A model generated the notes under the pieces. The model was not told where the DNA came from. It ran no database searches and saw nothing but the letters and a program-made list of their open reading frames with translations. 64,000 bases of DNA from contig OZ026559.1 of the NCBI GenBank assembly GCA_964020155.1, positions 2,710,455 through 2,774,454 on the forward strand, in the 5' to 3' direction. The DNA is from Chondrilla cf. caribensis. Taxonomy: Eukaryota; Porifera; Demospongiae; Chondrillida; Chondrillidae. Below are positions 1 to 26,551 of the stretch, one piece after another. Numbering within the stretch: the first letter of the stretch is position 1; every line of letters begins with the position of its first letter. Position numbers and translations under genes: made by a program.

Positions 1-70
1 GTGTGTCCATGCAAACATAGCTGTTTTATATAAAATTTAACTGGTTGCTAATTTTCTTCTTTTATTTCAG

Positions 71-771
71 TATCTTTTGGCAATGGTCTATATTTACTTC
101 AGAAGAGCACGTCTTCAAAGCCACGAGTACACAACATTGAACTTCTTCCTCGCTCTGTTAGTTTGACACCCCATCCACATTGTGTTGTACTTGTTTAATT
201 TTATCATACCTACATGTACACCCTGTACAGGTACCTAGCCAATGACATGGAAGAAGATAAAGAAGACGAGAAATATGAAATCTTCCCATGGGCCATTGGT
301 GAAGGTTGGAGGAGTTGTTTTACCAAATTTCTTTATCTTCGCGATCAGTTTTGGCAAAGAATGAATTATAGGTCATTTGTTGACAGAAGTGAATGCGAAA
401 AGGTTTGTAATTTATGTCTATCTGTACATATGTGTGCATGTATTTGTGAATCACTATGTATGGGTATATTGTTGTTTGAGAATACATACGTGTGATTCTT
501 CGTACCTGTACCATACTGTATGGAGGGAACATCAAAATTACAATCTGTGCATATTATCATGAAATCATTTTATGTTCAATAGGTATTCAACTTGTGTTCC
601 AACCACCAATTGTGGTCTCGTATTCGACAGCCCCATCATGGAGGTGCCAAGCGTTGCTATGATGACCATCCGGTTCGATATGAACGAACTGCCCCAACAT
701 TCTGTGAGCAATGTCATCTTTCTCGGACACATCTAAGGAGTGGATGTTCTCATGCGAATGCAGTATTATGA
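71..771 (+). CDS. SPDY: Speedy/RINGO-family Cdk activator, 3' part (5' end outside window)
   Basis: Speedy/RINGO proteins bind and activate Cdk1/Cdk2 without being cyclins and act in meiotic and G1/S progression. Three exons join in frame: 71-156, 231-402 and 583-771 (148 residues plus stop). They encode the C-terminal part of the Speedy core: [13 protein letters not shown], then [20 protein letters not shown], which is the family's hallmark block, then [20 protein letters not shown]. The last exon codes for a Cys-rich tail with a CEQC pair, comparable to the C-x-x-C seen after the core in animal Speedy A. Splice sites are tttcag/71, ct/gttagt after 156, tacag/231, aag/gtttgt after 402 and atag/583. 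The N-terminal half of the core lies upstream of the window. Identification is strong from the core motif; which Speedy paralogue it is cannot be said. Confidence 0.9.
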
Positions 772-1589
772 ACATCTCATTATACAATTGCACATTGTGT
801 ACATGTATATATACATTTGCTCATAACTTTTTATCTTTCATTTATTTTCCAACCTATCTTTTTACATGCAAATTAGCACAAATTCTTATTTATTATCTCA
901 TGTTGACTTATTTGTGTCACATTTGTCACCTGTATATATTATGCTATGATAATTTTTATTGTTGACCCACCAAAAGTTTTCTTATGTCTGCTACATAATG
1001 CAGATTGTTCTTGTATGATATACAAATATTATAAGTACGTAATCATTAATTTCATGGATAGATACACATCCAGTACATGTCTTGGATGACGTGCACTTAG
1101 TGCCTATCTGTTTACATTTGACGTCTTATTCCCATGCAATTAAAAATTTAGACCTGGCTATAATACTCAATATTATACATCACTATATATTATAATTGTC
1201 ATAATATCTCTATTAGCAATAGTATGGTGCATGGTGTGTGAGTGATAGGAAGTTCAAGGTGTAAAGTGATATAGCACAGATCCTGGCAGATCTATCATCA
1301 TACCAGCACATACAGTTTCCAAGAGGATTTCAGTGTTTAATTGCATAATATTATACCATATACATCAACTGTTAATGGTTTTAGTTAACAATTGTAGTGA
1401 AGTTGATCAGTTAACACCTGAACTATTTACTATGCAATGAATGGTACAGGAGATATTATGTATAACTAGCATAATTATACATAATAATACAGCCTGAGAT
1501 TATACGTATGTGGTGGTACCTTCAATGCATATTGTCACTTCTTCTCATGTATCTATGGTCTGGCGCACCATGAAGTCCTTCTATATTAA
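772..1589. other. Intergenic, Speedy 3' flank
   Basis: AT-rich sequence after the Speedy stop codon. I see no coding potential, RNA gene or recognisable repeat. The first 200 bases (about 740-970) are similar to 1858-2045 further right, so this is the source of a duplicated Speedy 3' tail. Confidence 0.6.
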
Positions 1590-2335
1590 TAGCCGTTGCA
1601 CTGGTCGGTATCTACCTTATCATTTGCTGGTAGGGACCTCGACAGAGAACAAAGACTCTCGTTCGAAGGAATTGCAGATAACAACAGCCATCGTTCGTAA
1701 GATATTGACAGAACGGAATGAAGATCCACAGATACGAAGATATCTATTGAGCGAACGAGACATAAGATTTCTCGGTTGTGCCTAAAATGCGGACCGTCCA
1801 CGCGAACGACATCGAGTTCGAAGGAATTGCAGATAACAACAGTCATTGTTCGTAACCAGTGGATGTTCTCATGTGAATGCAGAATTTTAAACATCTCATT
1901 ATACAATTGTACATAATATGTACATGTATAATATATACATTTGCTCTTTATCTCTTCAATTTTTATTTATTTTCAAGCAATTCATGCAAATCATTTATGT
2001 CATATTTATTATCCCATGTTCTCTGCATGTTTATGATAATTTATTATTGGCCCATGCAACAATAATTTTGTATTCTCTACTATACTCTGATGCAAGATTC
2101 AACGAAGAACAGACTGTAATCTTACCTGCACAATTGAACGGGAACGAGTTGAAGAAGATCTTCAACCTCCTTTGGGTGGGTAGGGACCTCGACAGAGAAC
2201 AAAGACTCTCATTGTAGACAAGCATGTTTGAAGGAATTGCAGATAGCAACAGCCATTGTTTGTAGAATATTGACAGAATGCAGATAAATCTCCTTACCAC
2301 AGATGCTATGGTAGATACCGACAAGTGTAGCGGCC
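1590..2335. repeat. Patchwork of repeated blocks including a second Speedy 3' tail
   Basis: The block containing GGGACCTCGACAGAGAACAA and the following GAAGGAATTGCAGATA occurs at about 1629-1716 and 2188-2285, with a shorter piece at 1816-1850. The ends carry a loose inverted repeat (around 1592-1632 against 2295-2335, sharing GTCGGTATCTACC). Inside, 1858-2045 resembles the last coding bases and 3' flank of Speedy at 745-970. The inverted-duplication arm begins within this patchwork, at about 1722. Confidence 0.6.
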
Positions 2336-4162
2336 ATTCATTGAAGGATCGCACATACACACACAAACACGTGCACACACACACAATAATCCCTTCTATT
2401 ACATATATTATGTTAATAATAAATATTTTGCACATTGCCAGGGTGTATAACATTTCTTATGTCATCCAAGTCCAAGGTCTAGAGTTGGTATCGTACCATG
2501 CAGTTATTGTGGTTCCTTTGTTTGCTGTATCATTATTCATACCTTACAGACTACAACAGCAGTCAAAGTGATACATTTTACATACGTGTACACATAATAT
2601 TAATAATAATATTCAACTATAATAATAAATATCGCATTACATAATAATAAACATAAGAAGGAAAGTTGAAATACCGGTAGCTGGTTATGGAGTACATATT
2701 ATGATGGTAACCTAATTATAATATTACAACAGTTAATAAAAGGGTTATTTGGTCTTATTACATACTAAGAGGGCAGTGTGTTGCCCTCCAGATGAAATAG
2801 ACAGGACGTCTTTGTCTGCTAGGTTCTTCCCCGACATTGGAGTGGGCGAGAACTGGTCATCCTCACTCCCTGACGAGAGTTGATAATTTGTGCCCATTCC
2901 CCAAGAGTAGGCTTGGCCGTGTTTGTTAAGAGCGAAGGAAACACAAGTACCAGCAGCAACAGACAAGACATCAGATAATACTGGTACCCTTTCAGGATAA
3001 CTAGCCTCTTTGGTGTCATCTCCTAAGCCAAGACGACCATATTCCGACCTGCCTAAGGTGTACACACTACCCTTTGTGGTGCACAGCACAGAATGATGCT
3101 GACCGCCACACAAATCTTTCAGACCTTCTTCCAAGATGGAGTCCCAGGGCCCTGACAACCTTTCCGGCTGAAACCGATTGTCAACGTCACCTGTACCCAG
3201 CTGCCCATAGTTATTCACCCCCCATCCATATATATGTTTTTGGTCTGCAGTCAGCGCAAAAGTGTGATAAGAACCACAAAAAACATCGCAAAAGTTCGGT
3301 TGGGGCACTCCACGCATCTTCTTGAATTTCACCTGAGCTGGTGTTAAAAGAAACTTTATCCCTTTTCTGCCGCCTCTGAAAGAGAAGTATTCATGAATAC
3401 GTCCAAGCTGACCTTGCTCTCCACATCCAATCGAGATTATACTCCCATCCAGGGTTAGACAGAAAAGATGGTCACTCCCGGATGCTATTTTGACAGCTGG
3501 ATTTACCCGGCTGTTGTAGACAAGTTGTGGGAACGGGCATGGCTTGTCATCAATTAGTCCAAAAGGACCATTAGAGTCCTAAAGAGATGGAAATGTACTT
3601 GATTTATAATAATTTAGCTCATGGGACAAAGACCAAAAGTGCATCATAATTACATATAAGTGAAATGGATTAGTCAATACCAATTACAAAAAGGGAGATG
3701 GAAGAAATACGTAACCTACGTATTATAGCCTAGTCCAAGGTTGATTCTTTGTTCAATTGCCGAATAACCCCAAAAAAAGTGTTTTATTGTGTGGGGACGT
3801 GCCAATCAGCGCAAGGCCCATAAGGTTTGAATGAGGGGAGCTAGACCAGCTAGATTATAACTAGAAAGATCAAATGTGTCTAAGTGAATTCAACTTTAAT
3901 TGTACTCATTGGAAATTGTGCAAAAGGGTTATGTCCTGGAATGTTTAGGACACTGAACAAGTTTTCTGGGCACTATACGGGATCACTCGGTAGAAATGTT
4001 AACATCATTGAAATGGAGCTGTGAAGGGAAGGTCTGGAAAGTGGGCTAATGATGGTTTTCTTGATCAGCAAAACACACAGAAGACATTACCTTGTAATCT
4101 CAAATGGCAAAAATTGACATGTTAGGAGAGAGTTAATGGCTGTCATGATAAATCAATATGTA

Positions 4163-4621
4163 CAGTAGAACCTCTCCAATCCGACACTCAATACGTAATG
4201 GAGAAATGGACAATCATGAGATTGTCGGACTGGAGAGGCGTTGCTGACAATTTTGCCATTTTGAGATTACTCCACTTTCACTTCCTATTACAACCAACAT
4301 GAGAGTAGTTTCCTCACATGATGTGTTTCACCTGCATTCAATAATTGTGTCATAAGTTAGGAAATACCGTTCAGTTGAGTACAATGTATGCAATGAAGGA
4401 ATATAACATCCACAAGCTAAACAGTGGATGAACAAGGATTTTTATATACAATTGTCAGATTGAAAGGTACGTATGTTCGATTTGGGTACTCCAAAATCTA
4501 TGTTGGTTTTCAGATTAGGTAGGCAGGTGATTATGTAGTGAAAATTGTCTGCGATTTGAATTTGGTGTCCGTTTAAGCATTTGTTGGTTCAGAGTGGTGT
4601 TGGATTGGACAGGTTCTACTG
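4163..4621. mobile_element. Pogo-like MITE (left-arm copy)
   Basis: Begins CAGTAGAACCTCTCCAATCC and ends with its inverted counterpart GGATTGGACAGGTTCTACTG. It is flanked by TA on both sides and is 459 bp long without coding potential. CAGT-type termini with TA target duplications are typical of nonautonomous pogo/Tigger relatives. It lies in intron 3 of the RCC1 pseudogene. The right arm holds the same-sized copy at 37930-38388, so the insertion predates the duplication. Confidence 0.8.
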
Positions 4622-5179
4622 TACGTGCTTCCAAAAACACAAACAGCCTCATCACACTTAGTGCAATGATGCCTACTGTACTACACCATTTGATGTACTC
4701 ACCCTAAACACTCCCCAGACAAAAACACTCCCAGTGGAGGACAAAGCTGCTGTATGACTATCACCAGCACAGATCTGTACCACTTTTGTCCCATCAGGAA
4801 GCTCCACCTTCATGGGATCAAATTCGTTACTTTCATCACTCGGTCTTCCTAAGGCTCCTTCATCATTGCAACCCCATGAATATACCTGAGGGATGATGAT
4901 AGCAATGAACCAGATAATATGTGGTTACTACATTTGTTGGTGCATAGTCTGGTGTCACAGGGAATCTGGAACTCCTATGAAAATGGCACCTCCGAGTAAA
5001 ATTCCCTAGGAAATATGCCCCCCCCCCCTTAGGGAAAGTGGTTTCCACGTATTCTAGAGGATATTACGTCCAATTAGTCAAATTTTCCAGTTTTTCGTAT
5101 CCCTTGTACTTTTGCTGTACAACATTATCCTTAGAACAATATTGCATGACATAATTTAAAATGAGACTTTTATTAGTAA

Positions 5180-5735
5180 GAATGGCTAACCCCAATGGCT
5201 GAAATTTTCATGAATCGGCGGATTTGAGACTTTTCGCATTTTTAGTTTCCTGACTTCAACATCATTTGCAAACTTAACGCCTACTAGGCCTACTAGGCAT
5301 TTAATGAGTAGATAAGATAGATAGGTACGTATATAGACAGACAAAACAATGAAAAATAGTTACCTATTTCCACATGCTAGCTCAGCGTGCCGTGTGTTCA
5401 AGTTTGGTTCTTTGTTTTTAGTCAGGAAAGGAAGCCAGTAATGTCTCGTAGGTTCAAGTTTCAGAGTTGCATTCATGGACACAACGAGGAAGACCTGTTT
5501 GCTGTTGGAGTGTACGAAGATGTAACCCTGGTTGGGAACGTTCCCTGCAAGTACTCTTGTGTTCTCACTCTTTGTAAGGTGCAGAGGAACAATAACATCC
5601 CAAGTTACTGACTCAAGGCAGTATTCTAGTGATCTCTTTCGCGATTTTATTTTTGCGAGCTTCCTATATTCGCGAAATTCGTGAATATAAAGTACCGCGA
5701 AAATTTCAGCCATTAGGGTATTTCTTTTACAAACA
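5180..5735. mobile_element. Inverted-repeat element in RCC1 intron 2 (left-arm copy)
   Basis: The sequences CCAATGGCTGAAATTTTC near 5193 and its inverted form near 5702 (GAAAATTTCAGCCATTAGGG) bracket about 550 bp, which suggests terminal inverted repeats of a DNA element. A short open frame inside has no recognised similarity. The same element sits in the right arm at about 36820-37380, so it too predates the duplication. Confidence 0.5.
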
Positions 5736-6205
5736 AAAGTCTACATTCGTAAGATTTGCTTCCAATCACTCTTCTCCATTGCTAAGCTGTGACTAAAATC
5801 AGGGACAAGGCTGGAAACATCAATTAGGACTGTCCTTTAACATTTTGACAGGAAGTACGTAGGTGGTTTCATCACCCATTCTGCACTATTATTCATGCTG
5901 AATTCACCGAGGGAGTATTTGGGATACCATATTCACCCAACAACACCAACCCGGAGATGCTGATATCGCTCAGGAATTTTACTTGAGGTTCCCAAAAATG
6001 GGAGAGGTGAAATCGACCGTGACACCAAGTAATAATACTAAACAGTCATACAAGAAAGTGACAGTCCGACTGTAAGAACTTGTCCGGGAGTGTGAAGGTG
6101 GGAGTGGTGACTCACATTTTCATTAGCTGAGTGTCAAGTAGAAACAGTAGTAGAAAAAACAGTTAGTATTTGGTGAGAATCACTGATCAAAGGAGTAAAG
6201 GAAAA

Positions 6206-6369
6206 CAAGTAATTCGAGTTTAAAAACTCGTGGGGCTGCCGCCCCCCGCACTCGAATTACTTGGCGTCTTTTTTAGGTTTAGAAGAACCTTCGCTGAAGT
6301 TATTAGGGGCTGCCACAGGCAGCCCCTATATTGTTTTCATTTTAACTTCCGGTATGTTACGCTCGTCCG

Positions 6370-6400
<31 letters not shown>

Positions 6401-6859
6401 GTGTTCCTACGCGTAACCGCTACAATGAATTTATATTGCGCGAATAAAAGATGGCGGATTTCGAGCGTCGACAATTATAAATTGGGCTAGAATTCGTGCG
6501 CTGAAGCTCCGCCGAACGTAATAACTTCAGCGAAGGTTCTTCTAAACCTAAGAAAGACGCCAAGTAATTCGAGTGCGAGGGGCGGCAGCCCCACGAGTTT
6601 TTGAACTCGAATTACTTGTTACGTTCGGCGGAGCTTCAGCGCATGAATTCTAGCCCAATTTCAAATTGTCAGCGTTCGAAATCGGCCATCTTTATTTCGC
6701 GCAATATAAATTCTAATATAAATTCATTGTTGCGGTTACGCGTAGGAACACATATTATATATATATATATCTATATATCTATATATATATCTATCGGACG
6801 AGCGTTACATACCGGAAGTCGAAATGAAAACAATATAGGGGCTGCCTGCGGCAGCCCCT
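6206..6859 (+). mobile_element. Nonautonomous hairpin-ended element with a second copy nested inside
   Basis: Outer element runs CAAGTAATTCGAG...GGCAGCCCCT. A 5' subterminal quasi-palindrome (6208-6262) contains GTGGGGCTGCCGCC; the 3' end is a hairpin of GGGGCTGCC and GGCAGCCCC. At 6305-6618 a second copy is inserted in opposite orientation, splitting the outer copy. The right arm lacks the whole insertion (7 A's there, against 4 A's on the left plus 5 on the right here), giving an AA/TT 2-bp duplication. The nested insertion fits the same rule (GTTATT/TTACG against GTTATTACG). No coding capacity; unit size about 314-338 bp. The ends are asymmetric rather than terminal inverted repeats, so a Helentron/HINE-like origin is one option. 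Confidence 0.8.
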
Positions 6860-6920
6860 AAAAACGGGGAAGGCAACATTACACAATACTGTCGATTGAT
6901 AAGGTTTTGAAGTTAGTTAA

Positions 6921-6928
6921 TGACGTCA
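6921..6928 (+). promoter_or_regulatory. CRE-like TGACGTCA palindrome
   Basis: A perfect TGACGTCA octamer, the CREB/ATF consensus, lies 11 bp before the proposed ABCC start codon at 6939. It is only a few bases beyond the end of the inverted-duplication arm. It may be a core-promoter element or chance; no TATA box is evident. Confidence 0.3.
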
Positions 6929-6938
6929 GCATAAAAAA

Positions 6939-22760
<15,822 letters not shown>

Positions 22761-25040
22761 TGCATGGTTGTGCTAGTAAACTAGCATAAAACTGTAATTA
22801 GTTGAATGTCATTAATTTCGCTTTGAATGAAATATTAAATTATTGTATTTATACTTTGACTAGCTATTAGCGTTATCTGTAGTTTTATGAATCTTATCCC
22901 AACATACACATGATCAGTATATATTATTATAATACACAACAGTGCTACGTACATATACTATTAACGTCAACACACATGAACCTAGGCCTATTAATATTAT
23001 TACTGTACTAAAGTTGGACATCATTCTACACATGCATATAATATAATAGTGTTCACACTGTTGATATGAGTGTCGCCATAATATATTATACTACTTCACA
23101 AGTGTGATACATGCATTCAGAAAATCTTGTAAAATTAAAGAGTAAATTCGAATGTGTGAGATTTACTGCATAATACAATATATATTATTAATAATTATAA
23201 TCCATCATGCAGTAGATTGCTGTATAATTATAACATTGTGATAGTAGCATCCTTTGTCATGAAATCAGTGCATTTCATTATTAAAATGATAATAATATTA
23301 TTATGTAGTGCAATCAATTTCAAATTTTATATATGAAGTTATATTACTAGGATAATCCTACAAACATCCGTCAATTTTGCAATATTGATTGCTCAAGTAA
23401 TGATATAATAATATTATTATAAATGCATTGACCATAATTATCACATAAAATACTATAATATTATTATGATTGCTGAATTATTATAATATCATGACTGAGC
23501 ATGTAGCATGACTTAATTGTCAAGATCATCGGGGCTATCATTTGCCTTGTGGTTTTAAGTAATGTAAAATTAATATGATCAAATCACCTAAATAGGAAAG
23601 CCACATGCAGTTCACCTGATAATTATTACACTTGTGCAGAACCATTACACAGGCATTCAGAAAATGTGCCATTAATTATTAGGAAGCGAAATTTTCTTAT
23701 GAATACTCTGATGCATCATGACATTGTGTATTATTATTATTATCGTGAGCTATGAGGAGATGTGGTTATGTAACAATGATACAATGTGATCTTGTTGCAT
23801 TGAAACAATATTATATATTACTTTCTTTTCAATTTGCTGAGTTGAGTTAGACTTTCTTTACAGAAAATTTTAATTGAACTTATCTACTAACTATCATAAC
23901 GGGTAATAATTATCCAATTCACCCGGGCTGTATCAGTGTGACAGCATCCTGATCACTTCAGACGGAATCACTATATTATATGGAATGGGATTAATGAATT
24001 ATCCAATGACACTCATTATTAATAATAATGAACCCGTAGATAACTAGTCCCGATGCAGCTAGAAGGGTCTTCCTAGAGAGCATGTGCATATGTACGTATG
24101 CCTGAACACATGTATGTCTGCATGTTCATGTGTGTGCATAGATGTACATGTGCAAGCTTATAACAATCTATGTACTAGGTAAAAGAGCATTTATGAATCA
24201 TTTGAATGCACCTCAATTGTAACTCAAAGCTGAAGTTTCGATAATTAGTATTTATCGGAGACCCACATGCATAAGGTAAGATTGGATAACTCGAGATAAA
24301 CATGTTGCACTTCTCAACTATGTTTGTAGTATGAATCATGAGTTGTCGCATATCCGAAGTTACCCTATTTTAACTTGCATTACAATTAGTAAAACAATGC
24401 ATGGAGTATATATCTAGGGCTAAATCATATAACTTAAACGTGAGAGTTTATATGACGTATCTGCGGCGTATGGCTAAATTGAATTTTTATTTCTAAGCGA
24501 TCCTTTTAGCTTTAGTCTTTCGCCCAATAGGCGCTTATAGTACGCTATGGTTTCGCCATATTTATGGGGCGCTTGTTGTCACATTCTGCGCAGCGAACTA
24601 CCTACGTAAAAGCACAGGCTAAAAGTAAGTTCTAAGTTTTCGTGTACTGTGTAACGATGCACGAATTGAATTCTGAATGTTTCATGACCACTATTGGAAA
24701 GTGGGATTTACGGAGCTCATTTAAGTTCTAGTGTAATCACTCCCCATGTTTCCAGTTTCCCTTTAGGTACTTTAGTGTACGTACTTGAGATCAATTTGCT
24801 TCTACCAGTTAGTTTGTCTTGTGGCCTCCTCCCGTATGCGCGAGAATGGTTTAAGGACAGTGGTTTTCATATAATTATTGCCTACTTCTCATTTTCTTCA
24901 AACTGTTTTCATCTCAAGCCTATAGATAGATAGATAATTATTTAAACAGGAAAGCCCCATCAGTACAAATGACTGGTCTACCTGAGGGTCCTGTATAACA
25001 CATACCACAATTACAACACAGGAATTGAATTAAAATTATT
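22761..25040. other. Intergenic, downstream of ABCC
   Basis: Very AT-rich, with many short ATT/TAA runs. I see no gene, RNA or clear repeat. A short GC-richer patch with dyad character lies near 24510-24600 (CGCCCAATAGGCGC), possibly a transposon end. Confidence 0.5.
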
Positions 25041-25310
25041 TTAATCAATAGTAAATAGAATATCAACAGTCACAAAGTAGTTGATATGCTTCTTGAAGGT
25101 GTCTGCTTCCTGAACATTTCTTACATCCTCTGGAAGGGAGTCCCACTCCTGGGATCCCTTGAACCAAAATGACTTTTTACCAAGCTCAGTTTTAACTTGG
25201 AAAGGATGAAGTTTCTTCAATCCTCTCGTGGTTCTGCACCCAGCTGCCTCATTAGTCCTACGACCAAAGTTCAGTACATGTTCAAAGCTGTTTACAAGTG
25301 TACTTACCAA
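25041..25310 (-). mobile_element. 3' remnant of a non-LTR retrotransposon coding region
   Basis: An 89-residue frame contains GRRTNEAAGCRTTRGLKKL followed by FWFKGSQEWDSLPEDVRN and FKKHINYF. The pattern F-K-G-x-x-x-W-(D/N)-S-L-P then a short Lys-rich tail is characteristic of the C-terminal end of LINE reverse-transcriptase proteins in invertebrates. The reverse-transcriptase core is absent, so this is a 5'-truncated insertion. Confidence 0.7.
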
Positions 25311-25451
25311 ATGAATAAACTAGTCTAAGACTGCTTTGATAGCATTGCTACTATGGGAATAGCAAGTTATGTCATTATGATGTACCTGATATTATCTGAC
25401 TAGTCGTGAAATATAATATTATATACCTAATTTCATTGTTATGTGAATATA

Positions 25452-25630
25452 CAGTGGAACCTCTCTATTAAGGACACTTCAGGACCTTAATTTTGCTCCT
25501 TAATTATTACAGAGTTTTCTTAAATTCAGTGGTCATTTAATACACTACAGCACTACACTGGAACATGGAATGGTGTCCTTATTATGAAGGTTTCTGTAAT
25601 TCAGAGGCTCATAATAGAGAGGTTCCATTA
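25452..25630. mobile_element. Short pogo-like MITE
   Basis: CAGTGGAACCTCTCTATTA at the left and AATAGAGAGGTTCCATTA at the right form an inverted pair flanked by TA; about 180 bp and noncoding. Its ends resemble those of the 4163-4621 element. Confidence 0.7.
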
Positions 25631-26015
25631 TATATAATTTAAAGGTTATTGTCAGCTTTCTTCGATTATGAAGAAGCTTTATACTATACCGACAGAATTT
25701 GTTGCTGATTCAACATTATTGGTGATATGGTCATGTCTTGCTTACGTATATGCTTCCTATCAGTTCCTTGATCATTGGACGTTATATCCTAGTGTCTATT
25801 GACATGTTGCACTATAATTTTTTTTCCATCCATCTATAGCTGACATTATGTACTTCGTATGATACCAGTTATTTTTAAATCATTATAATAGTAATAAAAT
25901 CAAATAGTTACACACATATGTTTGTATGTTGTAGTTTTGATTAACTGGTAGATTTTATCCTACCCTTTCCATGCTTATAAACTCTTATCATCATAATATA
26001 TTATAGTCCTGGGAT

Positions 26016-26290
26016 GATTCATTGATTGATTGATTAAAAGTACAAGCAAATCGATTAATCACAGGAAGTAATTAAGTGAGTAGACCAGGATGCCATGCCT
26101 ACCTTATTACCCATAACCTTCACTCCATGGGTTCAGTTGGGAACTTTAAGAGTATCTGAAGTGTGAAAAGGACCCTATTGACTCCACATCACGTCTATTG
26201 GGTGGCTACTCAGTGTACTAAAGTAGGAGTGGCTTCTAGTTATGCCCACTTAATTACTTCCCGTAATTAATCGATTAATAAAATCGGTTA
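26016..26290. mobile_element. MITE, inverted relative of 11062-11330
   Basis: Carries the same blocks as the ABCC intron copy in opposite orientation (GTTATGCCCACTTAATTAC, GAGTGGCTTCTAG) with TTGATTGATTGATTAAA and AATTAATCGATTAAT ends. It lies upstream of PITHD1. Confidence 0.7.
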
Positions 26291-26551
26291 TTATGTATGT
26301 ACTGATATTTAATTTGAACAATACAGCCAATTTCCAGCACTAGTATATTATAGCTTTTGTAATGTCCATAACTGCTCTCACCCAATAGCTGGATGCCATA
26401 GTCATACAAGGCTATGGCCTTGATCAGGTTTCTCAAGCTGTACATTGGTAGAGTAGTGTATACATATTATGTTTCTTTTTTCTGTGATGTAGTCTCTGGA
26501 CAAAGATCGGATCAGTTGATATCTTGTTAGTACAATAAGCTTGACTGGCAG

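Larger units (their letters stand above)
2745..6126 (-). pseudogene. RCC1: RCC1 pseudogene (exons 4, 3 and a remnant of 2)
   Basis: Partial inverted copy of the RCC1 gene at 35697-39810. Exon 4 (2745-3578) and exon 3 (4703-4885) are full length, with open frames and intact splice sites. Exon 2 survives only as its first ~66 bases (about 6061-6126); the remaining coding sequence and its splice donor fell in a ~195-bp deletion. Exon 1, with the start codon and basic N-terminus, is absent because the duplication stops in intron 1. It therefore cannot encode a full RCC1 propeller. The exon 4 frame shows no stop codons and very few changes, so the copy is young, or it is a second haplotype placed here by the assembly. 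A truncated product from an internal start is possible but there is no evidence for one. Confidence 0.85.
1722..6917 (-). repeat. Left arm of a ~4.7-kb inverted duplication
   Basis: This stretch is the reverse complement of about 36083-40823. It spans the Speedy 3' fragment, the RCC1 exons and introns, and resident short transposons. The RCC1 last exon differs at only three of 195 shared residues. Two structural differences are visible: a 654-bp element present only here (6206-6859), and about 195 bp missing here that should contain most of RCC1 exon 2. Allowing for both, the arms have equal length. Similarity ends in RCC1 intron 1 on one side and in the repeat patchwork near 1722 on the other. 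Confidence 0.92.

Noticed and set aside
5360..5713. 117-residue minus-strand frame in RCC1 intron 2
   Set aside because: Lies between inverted repeats of a transposon; the right-arm counterpart is frame-shifted, so it is not under coding constraint.
6206..6859. Canonical Helitron
   Set aside because: The 5' end is not TC and the insertion is not between A and T; only the 3' hairpin is similar.
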